A stretch of 64,000 nucleotides of DNA from Paracoccus sp. (in: a-proteobacteria) (GCF_030538755.1 NZ_JAUNTJ010000011.1:32561-96560), one strand, 5' to 3'. Positions 28,439 to 38,606 are shown, counted from the first letter of the stretch. Notes: generated by a model from the letters alone, not told the origin. Translations and numbers: made by a program.

Positions 28439-29755
28439 ATGGCAACAGCGATGATTCGCAAGGCTTTGGCGGCGACAGGCGGGCTGACCGCAGCAATGAC
28501 GGCGGGAATGGTGCGCGCGCAGGATGTGCTGGGCGATCTGCCCTCTATCGGCAAGCCGCAGGCACGCGGCATGGGCTTTCAGGAACCGGTGACGGAACTG
28601 GCTCATCAGCAGCAGTGGCTGGACTATTTCGTCCTGATTATCATCGCGGCGATCACGATTTTCGTCTGCCTGCTGCTGCTGTTCGTCATTGTGCGTTACA
28701 ACAGCCGCAGCAACCCGACCCCGGCCAAGTTCACCCATAACACGCCGCTGGAAATCGGCTGGACGCTGGTCCCGGTGCTGATCCTGATCGCAATCGGCGT
28801 GTTTTCGCTGCCCAAGCTGTTCTATTCGCAGGAAATGCCGGAAAACCCGGATGTGGTTATCAAGACCATCGGCAACCAGTGGTTCTGGTCCTATGAATAC
28901 CCTGACAACGGCATTGCCTTTGATGCGATCATGCTGTCCAAGGACGAACTGGCTGATTACGGCTATGCCGAAGATGAATATCTGCTGGCCACCGACAATG
29001 CCATGGTGGTGCCGGTCGGGCAGAACGTGCTGTTGCAGGTGACGGCGAATGACGTGATCCACAGCTGGACCATCCCGGCCTTTGCGATCAAGCAGGACGG
29101 CGTGCCGGGCCGGATCGCGCAGGCATGGTTCAACGTGGACAAAGAGGGCGTCTATTTCGGCCAGTGCAGCGAGCTGTGCGGCATCAACCACGCCTATATG
29201 CCCATCGTGGTCAAGGCCGTTCAGCCCGATGTTTATGCCGCCTGGGTCGCCGAACAGGGCGGCACCATGCCCGGGGCCGAGGCTGATTTCGCCCCGGCCA
29301 GCGCCGAGGCCGAGGCCGACGAAGCAGCCGCCGACAGCGAAGAAACCGCCGCCGCTGATGCCGGCACCGAGGCAGAGGCTGCCGCCGACACGGATGCCGC
29401 CGCCGCTGATCTGAACTCGGCCGAGCAGGCCGAAGCCGAGGCTGCTGTCGAAGAACCGGCGGAAGAACCGGCGGTGGCCGAGCCTGCCGCAGATGCCGAG
29501 GAACCCGCAGCCGCCGCTGACGAATCCGCCGCCGAGGCTCCGGCCCAACCCGCAGATGAGGGCCAGCCAGAAGCTGCCCCCGCCGCGGATGAGCCTGCGG
29601 CAGAAGCCGCCCCCGCCGAACCCGCTGCCTCTGCCGAAGAATCCGCAGCGGAACCTGCCACCCCTGCTGCGGAATCGCAGGATGCCGCCGAAGAACCGGC
29701 GCAGGAATCCGCTGTGAGCGTCGAACCCGCCGCTGCGCCTGCGGTCTCGAACTGA
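28439..29755 (+). CDS. ctaC: Cytochrome c oxidase subunit II with long acidic C-terminal extension
   Basis: Subunit II of an aa3-type oxidase, carrying the CuA centre that takes electrons from cytochrome c. A signal peptide ends near VRA-QD (27). TM helices lie at about 63-86 and 107-125. The CuA ligands are His208, Cys243, Cys247, His251 and Met254 ([12 protein letters not shown]). The conserved aromatic patch is [11 protein letters not shown]. Residues about 280-438 form an Ala/Glu/Pro-rich low-complexity tail not seen in typical subunits. Paracoccus CtaC is known to be trimmed at its C-terminus, so the tail may be removed. First gene of ctaC-ctaB-small ORF-ctaG-ctaE. Confidence 0.95.
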   Translation: MATAMIRKALAATGGLTAAMTAGMVRAQDVLGDLPSIGKPQARGMGFQEPVTELAHQQQWLDYFVLIIIAAITIFVCLLLLFVIVRYNSRSNPTPAKFTHNTPLEIGWTLVPVLILIAIGVFSLPKLFYSQEMPENPDVVIKTIGNQWFWSYEYPDNGIAFDAIMLSKDELADYGYAEDEYLLATDNAMVVPVGQNVLLQVTANDVIHSWTIPAFAIKQDGVPGRIAQAWFNVDKEGVYFGQCSELCGINHAYMPIVVKAVQPDVYAAWVAEQGGTMPGAEADFAPASAEAEADEAAADSEETAAADAGTEAEAAADTDAAAADLNSAEQAEAEAAVEEPAEEPAVAEPAADAEEPAAAADESAAEAPAQPADEGQPEAAPAADEPAAEAAPAEPAASAEESAAEPATPAAESQDAAEEPAQESAVSVEPAAAPAVSN

Positions 29756-29769
29756 TCTGAAACGGACCG

Positions 29770-30687
29770 ATGACCGACGTTCGCGCATATGATACCACGC
29801 CCGAGGCTCAGTTCGGCGATTACGTCGCGCTGCTTAAACCGCGCGTCATGTCGCTGGTGGTGTTCACGGCCTTTGTCGGGCTGTGGGTGGCGCCGGTCAC
29901 GGTTCACCCCTTCGTCGCCTTTTGCAGCGTGCTGTTCATCGCCCTTGGCGGCGGGGCCTCGGGCGCGCTGAACATGTGGTATGATGCCGACATCGACGCG
30001 GTGATGCGCCGCACGCAGGGACGCCCGATTCCCGCAGGCCGGATCACCGGCCCCGAAGCACTGGCCGTCGGGCTGGCGCTGTCGGGCATCGCGGTGCTGA
30101 TGCTGGGGCTGGCCGCCAACTGGTTCGCCGCCGGCTTTCTGGCCTTTACGATCTTTTTCTACGCCGTGATCTATACGATCTGGCTGAAGCGCAGCACGCC
30201 GCAGAATATCGTCATCGGCGGTGCTGCCGGGGCGTTTCCGCCGATGATCGGCTGGGCCTGCGCCACGGGTGGGATCAGCCTCGAATCGCTGCTGATGTTC
30301 GCGCTGATCTTTTTCTGGACGCCGCCGCATTTCTGGGCCTTGGCGCTGTTCATGAAGGAAGACTATCACAAGGCCGGGGTGCCGATGCTGACCGTCACCC
30401 ATGGCCGCGCCGTCACCCGCCGCCACATCTTTGCCTATACGCTGGTGCTGGCGCCCTTTGCGCTGTGGCTGGGCTTTACCGGCATCGGCGGGCCGATCTA
30501 TCTGGCGGTGTCGGTGGCGCTGAACGCGCTGTTCATCGCCGGCGGCTGGCGTATCCTGCGCCGGACCGAGGAACAGGCCACGGCGGATGGCTACAGGGTC
30601 GAGAAATCCTATTTCCGCCTGTCGCTGTATTACACCTTCTTGCATTTCGCCGCGCTGCTGGCGCAATCGGTCGTCGGAGGCTGGTAA
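29770..30687 (+). CDS. ctaB: Protoheme IX farnesyltransferase (heme O synthase)
   Basis: A 305-residue UbiA-family membrane prenyltransferase with about nine hydrophobic helices. It adds a farnesyl group to heme B, making heme O, the precursor of heme A for the oxidase. The prenyl-diphosphate site is [19 protein letters not shown] (residues about 70-88), and the family segment [24 protein letters not shown] follows near 190. It lies 14 bp after ctaC and just ahead of the small cta ORF. Confidence 0.95.
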   Translation: MTDVRAYDTTPEAQFGDYVALLKPRVMSLVVFTAFVGLWVAPVTVHPFVAFCSVLFIALGGGASGALNMWYDADIDAVMRRTQGRPIPAGRITGPEALAVGLALSGIAVLMLGLAANWFAAGFLAFTIFFYAVIYTIWLKRSTPQNIVIGGAAGAFPPMIGWACATGGISLESLLMFALIFFWTPPHFWALALFMKEDYHKAGVPMLTVTHGRAVTRRHIFAYTLVLAPFALWLGFTGIGGPIYLAVSVALNALFIAGGWRILRRTEEQATADGYRVEKSYFRLSLYYTFLHFAALLAQSVVGGW

Positions 30688-30688
30688 G

Positions 30689-30922
30689 ATGAACGCATTC
30701 CGGGCCGATCACGAACTGCATCGCCGCCGCTGGTCGCGCAATGCCGGGCTGGGCGTGGTGCTGGTGCTGTTCGTCGCGCTTGTCTTTGGCCTGACCGTCG
30801 TCAAGGTCAAGGTGGGCGAGGGGAACATGCTGAAAGGCTATGACCACCGGGTGCAGGACAGCACCTATCTGCCGCCGCCCGAACCGCACGAGGTTCACCC
30901 CCAACCGCAGGCAGGACAATGA
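30689..30922 (+). CDS. Small membrane protein of the cta operon
   Basis: A 77-residue protein with a basic N-terminus ([12 protein letters not shown]), one TM helix ([19 protein letters not shown], about 20-38) and a Pro-rich C-terminus ([15 protein letters not shown]). Small single-TM ORFs at this place, between ctaB and ctaG, occur in related oxidase operons. GGAGG precedes the ATG and the stop overlaps ctaG as ATGA. It is probably an assembly factor or accessory subunit, but its role is not established from sequence. Confidence 0.8.
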   Translation: MNAFRADHELHRRRWSRNAGLGVVLVLFVALVFGLTVVKVKVGEGNMLKGYDHRVQDSTYLPPPEPHEVHPQPQAGQ

Positions 30923-31506
30923 CCGACAGACCGCAACCGAACCATATGAAAACCGTCTGGTCCTTGCTGGGCGTGGTCGTGTTCATGGGCGCGATGGCAT
31001 GGGCCGCAGTGCCGTTCTACGACTGGTTCTGCCGCGTCACCGGCTATGGCGGCACGACGCAGCGGGCGGATTCGGCGTCGGAAACCGTGGTGGATCAGGT
31101 CGTTCGGGTGCGGTTCGATGCCAACACCGACCGCAATCTGGACTGGACCTTTCGCCCGATGCAGACCCGCATCGACCTGAACATCGGCGAAACCGCGCTG
31201 GTCTTTTACGAGGCGACCAACAATTCGGATGAACCGATCACCGGCACCGCCAGCTTTAACGTCGCGCCCGAGGTGGCGGGGTATTTCTTCGACAAGGTGG
31301 AATGTTTCTGCTTTACCGAACAGACCCTGCAACCGGGCGAGCGGATGGAAATGCCCGTGACCTTTTACGTCAACCCCGACATCGTGGGGGATCGCGACGC
31401 GGGCTGGGTCCGGGACATCACGCTGTCATATACTTTCCACCGCACCGATCCGCCGCGCGCCACGCAGGCCGCGCTGGCCGGGGATGCTGCGGTCAACACC
31501 AACTGA
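30919..31506 (+). CDS. ctaG: Cytochrome c oxidase assembly protein CtaG (Cox11)
   Basis: A 195-residue copper chaperone that delivers copper to CuB of subunit I. One N-terminal TM helix (about 12-32, [31 protein letters not shown]) anchors a periplasmic Ig-like domain. The copper-binding motif is CFCF ([18 protein letters not shown], near residue 130), and the family segment FYVNPDI follows. The start overlaps the preceding small ORF by 4 bp; ctaE follows. Confidence 0.96.
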   Translation: MTDRPQPNHMKTVWSLLGVVVFMGAMAWAAVPFYDWFCRVTGYGGTTQRADSASETVVDQVVRVRFDANTDRNLDWTFRPMQTRIDLNIGETALVFYEATNNSDEPITGTASFNVAPEVAGYFFDKVECFCFTEQTLQPGERMEMPVTFYVNPDIVGDRDAGWVRDITLSYTFHRTDPPRATQAALAGDAAVNTN

Positions 31507-31541
31507 TAATGCCAGACACAACCACAAGGGACGGGGCACAC

Positions 31542-32372
31542 ATGGCACATGCGAAGAACCACGATTACCATATCCTGCCACCGTCGGTCTGGCCGTTTCT
31601 TGGCGCGATCGCGGCATTTCTGATGCTTTACGGTGCGGTCGGCTGGATGTCGGCCGAAGATGTGCGACTGCTGGGCATTCCGGTCAACGGGCCGTGGCTG
31701 TTCCTGATCGGTCTGGTCGCGGTGCTGTATGTCATGTTCGGCTGGTGGGCCGATATGGTGCATGAGGGCGAAACCGGCGATCATACCCCGGTGGTGCAGA
31801 TCGGCCTGCAATACGGCTTTATCCTGTTCATCATTTCCGAAGCGATGTTCTTTGTCGCATGGTTCTGGAACTGGTTCAAAAACGTGCTGTATCCGATGGG
31901 ACCGATGTCGCCGATTCAGGATGGCGTCTGGCCGCCCGAGGGGATCGTGCCGTTCGACCCGTGGCACCTGCCGTTCATCAACACCGTCATTCTGCTGCTG
32001 TCGGGCGTGGCCGTGACCTGGGCGCATCATGCGCTGCTGCACGAAAACGACCGCAAGACCGCCATCCGCGGGCTGGCCGTCGCCGTTATCCTGGGCGTGT
32101 TCTTCAGCATCTTGCAGGCTTATGAATACAGCCATGCCTCGTTCGGGCTGGCGGATACCGCCTATGCCAGCGGCTTTTATCTGGCCACCGGCTTTCACGG
32201 CTTTCACGTCATCGTCGGCACGATCTTTCTGCTGGTCTGCCTGATCCGCATGATGAAAGGCCAGATGAGCCAGAAACAGCACATCGGGTTCGAGGCCGCC
32301 GCGTGGTATTGGCACTTTGTCGATGTGGTCTGGCTGTTCCTGTTCTTTTCGGTCTATGTCTGGGGCCGCTAA
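31542..32372 (+). CDS. ctaE: Cytochrome c oxidase subunit III
   Basis: A 276-residue membrane protein with seven hydrophobic helices. It starts [19 protein letters not shown], very close to the Paracoccus CtaE N-terminus as I recall it. Conserved segments are [34 protein letters not shown]-like [15 protein letters not shown], the [12 protein letters not shown] segment and [14 protein letters not shown]. An in-frame ATG at 31509 would add 11 residues; I prefer 31542 by family comparison and the G-rich ribosome site before it. A strong terminator follows. Confidence 0.96.
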   Translation: MAHAKNHDYHILPPSVWPFLGAIAAFLMLYGAVGWMSAEDVRLLGIPVNGPWLFLIGLVAVLYVMFGWWADMVHEGETGDHTPVVQIGLQYGFILFIISEAMFFVAWFWNWFKNVLYPMGPMSPIQDGVWPPEGIVPFDPWHLPFINTVILLLSGVAVTWAHHALLHENDRKTAIRGLAVAVILGVFFSILQAYEYSHASFGLADTAYASGFYLATGFHGFHVIVGTIFLLVCLIRMMKGQMSQKQHIGFEAAAWYWHFVDVVWLFLFFSVYVWGR

Positions 32373-32395
32373 GACCTTGCGATAGTGCTGAAACG

Positions 32396-32421
32396 GGCGC
32401 GGGGCAAATCCCGCGCCTTTT
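32396..32421 (+). terminator. Rho-independent terminator after ctaE
   Basis: GGCGCGGG (32396-32403) and CCCGCGCC (32410-32417) form a perfect 8-bp stem with loop GCAAAT, followed by TTTTCGTT. It lies 24 bases after ctaE and 17 before the surf1 ATG, so it may reduce rather than abolish readthrough into surf1. Confidence 0.85.
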
Positions 32422-32437
32422 CGTTCGGAACCCGTCC

Positions 32438-33109
32438 ATGCGCCGTTATCTCTTTCCTGTTCTTGCCGGCATCATCGGCTGCGCCATCCTGATCGCGCTT
32501 GGCGTCTGGCAGTTGCAGCGCATGACGTGGAAGCAGGCGATGCTGGACGATATTCAGGCCAGCATCGACGCCGCGCCGGTGGCCTTGCCCGCCAATCCCG
32601 ATCTTTCGATGAAATACCTGCCGGTCACGGTCAGCGGCACCACCACCGGGCAGGAAATCGACGTGCTGTCGGGCGACCGGGAATTGGGCGGCGGCTATCA
32701 GGTGGTGTCTGCCCTTGTCACCGATGACGGACGGCGGATCTTGGTGGATCGCGGCTTTGTCCCGCAAGGGGCGCGCCACGCGGATCGCCCGCCGGTGCAT
32801 CTGACCATCCGGGGCAACCTGCACTGGCCCGATGAAAAGGGCAGCGCCACGCCCGACCCGAATCTGGCCGAAAATATCTGGTTCGCCCGCGATGTGCCCG
32901 CCATGGCCGCCCTGCTGGAAACCGAGCCGGTTCTGGTGGTCGCCGCCGCCGTTCAGGGCGACAGTCAGGGCGTGCGCCCGGTGCCCGTCGCGATTGAGGG
33001 GATACCGAACAACCACCTGTCCTATGCCGTGCAGTGGTTCCTGATCGCGGCGACATGGGCAGGGATGACAGGGGCGCTGATCTGGCGTATCAGGCAGCGC
33101 ACTTATTGA
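32438..33109 (+). CDS. SURF1 family cytochrome oxidase biogenesis protein
   Basis: A 223-residue inner-membrane protein with one TM helix at each end (about 5-22 and 200-218) and a periplasmic domain between. Family marks are GVWQLQRMTWKQAML at the N-terminus, DVLSGDRELGGGYQVVSALV and ILVDRGFVPQGAR in the middle, and NNHLSYAVQWFLIAATW near the end. SURF1 proteins help insert heme A into subunit I. The position directly after ctaE fits this role, although the terminator suggests partly separate expression. Confidence 0.93.
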   Translation: MRRYLFPVLAGIIGCAILIALGVWQLQRMTWKQAMLDDIQASIDAAPVALPANPDLSMKYLPVTVSGTTTGQEIDVLSGDRELGGGYQVVSALVTDDGRRILVDRGFVPQGARHADRPPVHLTIRGNLHWPDEKGSATPDPNLAENIWFARDVPAMAALLETEPVLVVAAAVQGDSQGVRPVPVAIEGIPNNHLSYAVQWFLIAATWAGMTGALIWRIRQRTY

Positions 33110-33120
33110 AGGAAACACGG

Positions 33121-34503
33121 ATGCGGTATGTTTCGACGCGGGGGCAGGCCCCGGTGCTGGATTTCGAACAGGCGATGCTGACCGGGCTGGCGCGCGACGG
33201 CGGCCTGTATCTGCCCGAGGCCGTGCCGGTGCTGGACGATCTGGCCGCGTTCGAGGGGATGCCCTACGAAGACGCCGCCTTTCGGGTGCTGAAACCCTTT
33301 ACCGGCGACAGCTTTAGCGACGATGAACTGCGCGGGGCCATCAGCCGCGCCTATGCCGGGTTCGGCCATATCGCCCGCGCGCCGCTGAGCCAGCTTGCCC
33401 CCGGCCATTTCCTGCTGGAGCTGTTCCACGGCCCGACGCTGGCCTTCAAGGACTTTGCCATGCAGTTGATCGGGCAGTTGTTCCAGATCGCTCTGGCGCG
33501 GTCGGGGCAGCGCATCACCATCGTCGGCGCGACCAGCGGCGACACCGGCAGCGCCGCGATCGAGGCGTTCCGGGGCCTGCCCAATGTCGATGTGTTCATC
33601 CTGTTCCCCCACGGCCGCGTCAGCGAAGTGCAGCGCCGCCAGATGACCACGCCTGCGGATGCCAATGTTCACGCCCTGGCGCTGGACGGGCATTTCGATG
33701 ACTGTCAGGCGCGGCTGAAGGATCTGTTCAACGACCATGATTTCCGCGACAGCGTGGGTCTGGCTGGGGTGAACAGCATCAACTGGGGCCGGGTGCTGGC
33801 GCAGATCGTTTACTATGTCACCGCCGCTGTCAGCCTTGGCGCGCCGGGGCGTCAGGTCGATTTCACCGTGCCGACCGGCAACTTTGGCGACATCTTTGCC
33901 GGGTCCATCGCCCGGCAGATGGGCGTGCCGATCCGCCGCCTTGTCGTCGCCACCAATCAGAACGACATCCTGCACCGTGCGCTGACCACGGGCGAATATC
34001 GCACCGGCACGGTCGAACCCTCGATCAGCCCCTCGATGGATATTCAGGTCAGTTCCAATTTTGAACGGGCGCTGTATCTGGCCTATGGTGGCGATGCGGG
34101 CGCGATCCGGCAGCTGATGGACGAACTGAAAACCGGCGGCTTTGCCATCAGTCAGGGCGCGCTGGAAAGCCTGCGCGATCAATACGCCTCGGGCCGCGTG
34201 TCCGAGGATGAGACGCGGGCCATGATCGCCACGATCCGCGCCGAAACCGGGCAGGTGATCTGCCCGCATACCGCTGTCGGCGTCCATGTCGCGCGCCAGC
34301 ATCTGGAACCGGGCGTGCCGATGGTGACGCTGGCCACGGCCCATGCCGCGAAATTCCCCGATGCGGTGCAGGATGCCATCGGCATCCGCCCGGCTCTGCC
34401 GCCGCATATGTCCGGGCTGTTCGATCTGCCCGAACGTGTGACTCGGGTTGAAAACGACAATGCCGCGCTTAAATCGCTGATCCTTGATCGGAGGACAGCT
34501 TGA
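33121..34503 (+). CDS. thrC: Threonine synthase
   Basis: A 460-residue PLP enzyme converting O-phosphohomoserine to threonine. The PLP lysine is Lys110 in GPTLAFKDFAMQ. Other marks are MRYVSTRGQAP and GLARDGGLYLPE at the N-terminus, and GATSGDTGSAA and PTGNFGDIFAG for cofactor phosphate and substrate binding. This is the longer, fungal/proteobacterial-type ThrC. ATG 33121 is the family-type start. Its stop overlaps the TTG start of the M16 peptidase gene. Confidence 0.95.
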   Translation: MRYVSTRGQAPVLDFEQAMLTGLARDGGLYLPEAVPVLDDLAAFEGMPYEDAAFRVLKPFTGDSFSDDELRGAISRAYAGFGHIARAPLSQLAPGHFLLELFHGPTLAFKDFAMQLIGQLFQIALARSGQRITIVGATSGDTGSAAIEAFRGLPNVDVFILFPHGRVSEVQRRQMTTPADANVHALALDGHFDDCQARLKDLFNDHDFRDSVGLAGVNSINWGRVLAQIVYYVTAAVSLGAPGRQVDFTVPTGNFGDIFAGSIARQMGVPIRRLVVATNQNDILHRALTTGEYRTGTVEPSISPSMDIQVSSNFERALYLAYGGDAGAIRQLMDELKTGGFAISQGALESLRDQYASGRVSEDETRAMIATIRAETGQVICPHTAVGVHVARQHLEPGVPMVTLATAHAAKFPDAVQDAIGIRPALPPHMSGLFDLPERVTRVENDNAALKSLILDRRTA

Positions 34504-35771
34504 CCGACCCATTCGTGCAGATTTCCACCCTTCCCAACGGCCTTCGCGTCGTCACCCGCAACATGCCGGGGCTGCATTCGGCCACCGTCGGTGTCTGGGT
34601 GAACGCCGGTGGCCGGGATGAGCGCGCCGAACAGAACGGCATCGCGCATTTTCTGGAACACATGGCCTTCAAGGGCACGCCGCGCCGCAGCGCCATCCAG
34701 ATTGCCGAGGCGATCGAGGATGTGGGCGGCTATATCAACGCCTATACCTCGCGCGATGTGACGGCCTATTACGCCCGCGTGCTGGACAGCGATGTCGATC
34801 TGGCCTTCGATGTGATTTCCGACATCGTGCTGAATCCGCTGTTCGACGACCGCGAGATCGAGGTCGAGCGCGGCGTCATCCTGCAAGAAATCGGGCAGGC
34901 GCTGGACACACCCGATGATGTGATCTTTGACTGGCTGCAAGAGGCCGCCTATCCGGGGCAGGCGATGGGGCGCACGATCCTTGGCCCGGCGCATTGCGTG
35001 ACCCGGTTCGGGCGCGCCGATCTGTCGGGCTTTGTGGCCGAACATTACGGGCCGGGGCAGATGATCGTTGCGGCGGCGGGGGCGGTGGATCACGACCGCA
35101 TCACCCGTCTGGCCGAGGCCGCCTTTGGCCATCTGCCCGCCATCGACAGCGGCACGCGCGAAGCGGCGCGTTGGCAGGGCGGCGAATTGCGGCGGCAGAA
35201 AAAGCTGGAACAGGCGCATTTCGCACTGGCGCTGGAAGGGCCGTCCTATCTGGCCCCCGATTTCTATCCTGCGCAAATCTTTTCCAGCGCATTGGGCGGC
35301 GGCATGTCCTCGCGCCTGTTCCAGAAAATCCGCGAGGAACGCGGGCTGTGCTATACCATCTTTGCGCAATCGGGCTTTCACGACGATACCGGGATGATGA
35401 CCATCTATGCCGGAACCGGCGGCGATCAGATCGCCGATCTGGCGCATCTGACCGTCGATGAAATCCGCCGCGCCGCCGATGACCTGTCGCTGGCCGAGGT
35501 CGAACGCGCCAAGGCGCAACTGCGCGCCGGGCTGCTGATGGGGCTGGAAAGCGCCTCGTCGCAGGCGGAACGGATGGCCCGCTCGCTGGCGATCTGGGGT
35601 CGCGTCCCCGACCCGGCCGAGGTGGCGCAGCGCATTTCCGCCGTGACGGTGCAGGATGTGCGCGCGCATGGCGAACGGCTGCTGGCGACGGCGCGTCCGG
35701 CACTGGCGCTGTATGGCCCGGTTGCGCGCGCGCCTGCGGTTGCCGCGTTGGCGGAACGTCTGGCGGCGTGA
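34500..35771 (+). CDS. M16-family zinc peptidase (mitochondrial processing peptidase-like)
   Basis: A 423-residue pitrilysin-family protease. The inverted zinc motif HxxEH is HFLEH (residues 50-54) and the distal Glu is in DREIEVERGVILQEI about 75 residues later. The C-terminal half has the substrate domain with GGGMSSRLFQKIREERGLCYTI. Alphaproteobacterial members are the closest relatives of mitochondrial processing peptidase. The TTG start, preceded by GGAGG, overlaps the thrC stop by 4 bp, a linkage I recall from related genomes. Confidence 0.92.
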   Translation: MTDPFVQISTLPNGLRVVTRNMPGLHSATVGVWVNAGGRDERAEQNGIAHFLEHMAFKGTPRRSAIQIAEAIEDVGGYINAYTSRDVTAYYARVLDSDVDLAFDVISDIVLNPLFDDREIEVERGVILQEIGQALDTPDDVIFDWLQEAAYPGQAMGRTILGPAHCVTRFGRADLSGFVAEHYGPGQMIVAAAGAVDHDRITRLAEAAFGHLPAIDSGTREAARWQGGELRRQKKLEQAHFALALEGPSYLAPDFYPAQIFSSALGGGMSSRLFQKIREERGLCYTIFAQSGFHDDTGMMTIYAGTGGDQIADLAHLTVDEIRRAADDLSLAEVERAKAQLRAGLLMGLESASSQAERMARSLAIWGRVPDPAEVAQRISAVTVQDVRAHGERLLATARPALALYGPVARAPAVAALAERLAA

Positions 35772-36352
35772 TGATCTGGCGGCGCACGTCGGTTCGGCTG
35801 GAAACCGAACGCATGATCCTGCGCCTGCCCGCCCACGCGGATTTCGCCGGGTGGAGCAGCCTGCGCGATTCCAGCCGCGATTTCCTGACCCCGTGGGAAC
35901 CCGTCTGGTCGCCCGACCACCTCAGCCGCCGCAGCTTTACCAACCGCGTCTATTGGGCCGCCCGCGCCGCCCGCAGCGGCAGTGCGTTGCCGCTGTTCCT
36001 GATCCGCCGCGACGGGGTGTTGCTGGGGGCGATCACGCTGGACAATATCCGCCGCGGTCCGGCGCAATCGGGCACCATCGGCTATTGGGTCGGCGCGCCT
36101 TTCGCGCGGCAAGGCTATATGCGCGAGGCCATCGGCGCGCTGGTCCACCACGCTTTTACGCAGATGGACCTGTCGCGGATCGAGGCCGCCTGCCTGCCCG
36201 AAAACGCCGCCTCGCGCGGGGTGCTGGAGCGGTCGGGCTTTAAATACGAGGGCGTGGCCCAAAGCTATCTTCAGATCAACGGGCGTTGGCGCAACCATGT
36301 GCTGTATGCCAACCTGCGCGGTGATCGGCGCGGGCGGACGGACGTGCGATAG
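35771..36352 (+). CDS. GNAT-family N-acetyltransferase (RimJ/RimL-like)
   Basis: A 193-residue GNAT protein. LETERMILRLP at the N-terminus, IGYWVGAPFARQGYMREAIGAL (the acetyl-CoA loop) and EAACLPENAASRGVLERSGFKYEG are the RimJ/RimL signatures, so it probably acetylates an amino group of a protein such as a ribosomal subunit. The ATG shares one base with the M16 stop; a GTG at 35768 would add one residue. It is the last gene of the thrC row and convergent with the NlpC/P60 gene. Confidence 0.9.
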   Translation: MIWRRTSVRLETERMILRLPAHADFAGWSSLRDSSRDFLTPWEPVWSPDHLSRRSFTNRVYWAARAARSGSALPLFLIRRDGVLLGAITLDNIRRGPAQSGTIGYWVGAPFARQGYMREAIGALVHHAFTQMDLSRIEAACLPENAASRGVLERSGFKYEGVAQSYLQINGRWRNHVLYANLRGDRRGRTDVR

Positions 36353-36387
36353 CTGCCGCCCAATGGGCAGGCGACTGGCGCGCGGTT

Positions 36388-37221
36388 TCAGGCCGGCACG
36401 GGGCGGTGCGCGCCCAGAAAGGGGCCGTCGCCCGCCGCCTCGATCCGGGCTTTGGCATGGGCGATATCCTCGCGGATGACCGACATTTGCCAGGCGGTGG
36501 CGTGGATCATGCTGGTGTCGCTTTCGGCGATGGCGACATGGCCGGGCCAGAACAACAGATCGCCGCGCCGGATCGTGTCGGTCGGCGCAAAGGCGGCACG
36601 TTGCAGATCGCTGTCGCCGGGGCAGGGGATGTCGGCTGCCGTCAGCGCCGCCTGCACCAGACCGGAACAGTCGATCCCCCAATCGCTGTTGCCGCCCCAC
36701 AGATAGGGGGTGCCGATCATCCGTTCCGCAATGGCGACCGGATCGGCGGCGGGGTGGTCGGCGATGTGCTGCACCGGCACCCAGCCCCCGGTCGCCAGCC
36801 GGGCAAACTGGCCCTGCGTTTCCGTCACCGACAGGCGCGCGCCGATGGACAGGGCGTGCAGCTGATGCGTTTTCATGTCGGGTTCGGGGTAGACATGGGT
36901 CGCGGGTGCGCGCACCCGGTGGGTGATCGGTGCCGCCGGATCGCCCAGCCCGCCGCTGCGCAGCCAGCCGCAATAGCCATCCAGCGCCGTGCGGACAAAG
37001 CACCAGCCGTCGCGATCCTCGATCACGGTCAGGTCGGCCCCGAAATTCACCTGCCGGTCGCGGGCACCCGCCGGTGCGCGGCACAGATCGGCCAGCGGCA
37101 CGGCCAGCCGGGCCGGGCGCCCTGCGGTGATGCTGGGGCGGCGGGGGGCGCGGTCCTGCCACCCCTCCAGCACGGTGCGGTCGGTGGCGGGGGTCAGGCG
37201 GCGATCCGGGGTCGGGGTCAT
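36388..37221 (-). CDS. NlpC/P60 family cell-wall hydrolase with SH3 domains
   Basis: A 277-residue protein. Two SH3-like segments (about 35-90 and 105-150) precede an NlpC/P60 cysteine-peptidase domain (about 160-277) with catalytic Cys185 (WGIDCSGLVQ), His228 (WPGHVAI) and His240. Such enzymes cut the peptide stems of peptidoglycan, often after L-Ala-D-Glu. No signal peptide is seen, suggesting action on recycled cytoplasmic muropeptides. Its start overlaps the M17 aminopeptidase stop by 4 bp, so peptide cleavage and aminopeptidase trimming may be linked. Confidence 0.9.
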   Translation of the reverse strand: MTPTPDRRLTPATDRTVLEGWQDRAPRRPSITAGRPARLAVPLADLCRAPAGARDRQVNFGADLTVIEDRDGWCFVRTALDGYCGWLRSGGLGDPAAPITHRVRAPATHVYPEPDMKTHQLHALSIGARLSVTETQGQFARLATGGWVPVQHIADHPAADPVAIAERMIGTPYLWGGNSDWGIDCSGLVQAALTAADIPCPGDSDLQRAAFAPTDTIRRGDLLFWPGHVAIAESDTSMIHATAWQMSVIREDIAHAKARIEAAGDGPFLGAHRPVPA

Positions 37222-38606
37222 GCCAGCACCTGCGGCAAGGCGGCAAGGATGGCGCGCGCGCCTTGGCCGACGCCGCCCTTGGGGCGGCCCGGCGCGGCGG
37301 TGGGTTGCCAGCCATAAATGTCGAAATGCGCGTATCGGCCCGCCCCTTGGGCAAAGCGGCGCAGGAACAGCGCGGCGGTGATCGACCCGGCCATGCCGCC
37401 CGATGGCGCGTTGTCCAGATCGGCGATGCCGGGTTCGATCATGGCCTCGTATGGTTCCCAGAACGGCATTCGCCAGATCGGGTCGGCCACCGCCGCCGAG
37501 GCGCGCGCCAGCGCCGCCGCCAGCGCATCGTCATCGCAGTAGAACGGCGGAATGTCCGGCCCAAGCGCGACCCGCGCCGCCCCGGTCAGCGTCGCCATCG
37601 AGATCATCAGGTCAGGGCGTTCCTCGGCACCAAAGGCCAGCGCGTCGGCCAGCACCAGCCGCCCTTCGGCATCGGTGTTGTTGATCTCGACCGTCAGCCC
37701 CTTGCGGCTGCGCAGGATGTCGCCGGGGCGGATCGCATCGCCCGACACGGCATTTTCCACCGCCGGGATCAGCACCCGCAGGTTCATCTGCCGCGCCGCG
37801 CCGGTATCGGCCAGCATCTGCGCCAGCCCCAGCACCGTAGCCGCGCCGCCCATATCCTTTTTCATCAGCCCCATCGAGGCTCCGGGCTTGAGGTTCAGCC
37901 CGCCGGTGTCAAAGCAGACCCCTTTGCCGACCAGAGTCACAGCCGGGCCGCTGCCCCCCAGCCGCAGGTCGATCAGGCGTGGCGCGCGGCCGGGCGCGGC
38001 GGCACGGCCAACGGCGTGGATCATCGGAAACCCGGCCTCCAGCAGCGCATCGCCGGTGGTCACGCTGATCGCGGCACCGATGCGGCGGGCCAGATCGGCG
38101 GCGGCATCGGCCAGATCGGCTGGTCCCATATCGGCGGCGGGGGTGTTTATCAGGTCGCGGGTCAGATACTCGCCCGCGGCGATGGCCTGCACCTGCGCGG
38201 CATCCACGCCGCCGGGCGCGACCAGACGCGCGCGCGGCGCGGGCGAGTTGGCATAGCGGTCAAAGCGATAGCCCGCCAGCAGCCAGCCAAGCGCCGCCTG
38301 ATCGGGGTCAACCCCGCCCGGCAGATCGCCGGCCAGATACCAATCGCCCGCCGGCAGCGCATCGGCCGCACGGGCCAGCGCAAAGCGACCGCGCCCGGCC
38401 CGCGCCGGATCGCCAAGGCCGAACAGCGCCCCGCGCAGCCCGCCGTTGCCATCCGGCAGCAGGCAGATTTCGCCCGCCTTGGCCGCGAACCCTGCCGCCG
38501 CAGGCCAGTCGCCCGCATCCTTGGGCAGCGGCGCGCCTTTGGCCACCAGCCACAGCGGGCGGGCATCGGGCGAGGGCGGGGCAAAGGCAGGGCTGGCGGT
38601 CATCAT
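37218..38606 (-). CDS. M17-family leucyl aminopeptidase
   Basis: A 462-residue two-zinc aminopeptidase removing N-terminal residues from peptides. The catalytic C-terminal domain has VGKGVCFDTGGLNLKP (metal Lys and Asp), MKKDMGGAATVLG and the signature NTDAEGRLVLADAL. The N-terminal domain (about 1-150) is less conserved, as usual in the family. GAGGA precedes the ATG at 38606. It is co-directional and coupled with the NlpC/P60 gene. Confidence 0.93.
   Translation of the reverse strand: MMTASPAFAPPSPDARPLWLVAKGAPLPKDAGDWPAAAGFAAKAGEICLLPDGNGGLRGALFGLGDPARAGRGRFALARAADALPAGDWYLAGDLPGGVDPDQAALGWLLAGYRFDRYANSPAPRARLVAPGGVDAAQVQAIAAGEYLTRDLINTPAADMGPADLADAAADLARRIGAAISVTTGDALLEAGFPMIHAVGRAAAPGRAPRLIDLRLGGSGPAVTLVGKGVCFDTGGLNLKPGASMGLMKKDMGGAATVLGLAQMLADTGAARQMNLRVLIPAVENAVSGDAIRPGDILRSRKGLTVEINNTDAEGRLVLADALAFGAEERPDLMISMATLTGAARVALGPDIPPFYCDDDALAAALARASAAVADPIWRMPFWEPYEAMIEPGIADLDNAPSGGMAGSITAALFLRRFAQGAGRYAHFDIYGWQPTAAPGRPKGGVGQGARAILAALPQVLA

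Noticed and set aside
28266-28496. N-terminal extension of TldD
   Set aside because: The frame is open to 28496 but runs over the ctaC promoter and start; family comparison and the AAAGG site favour 28265.
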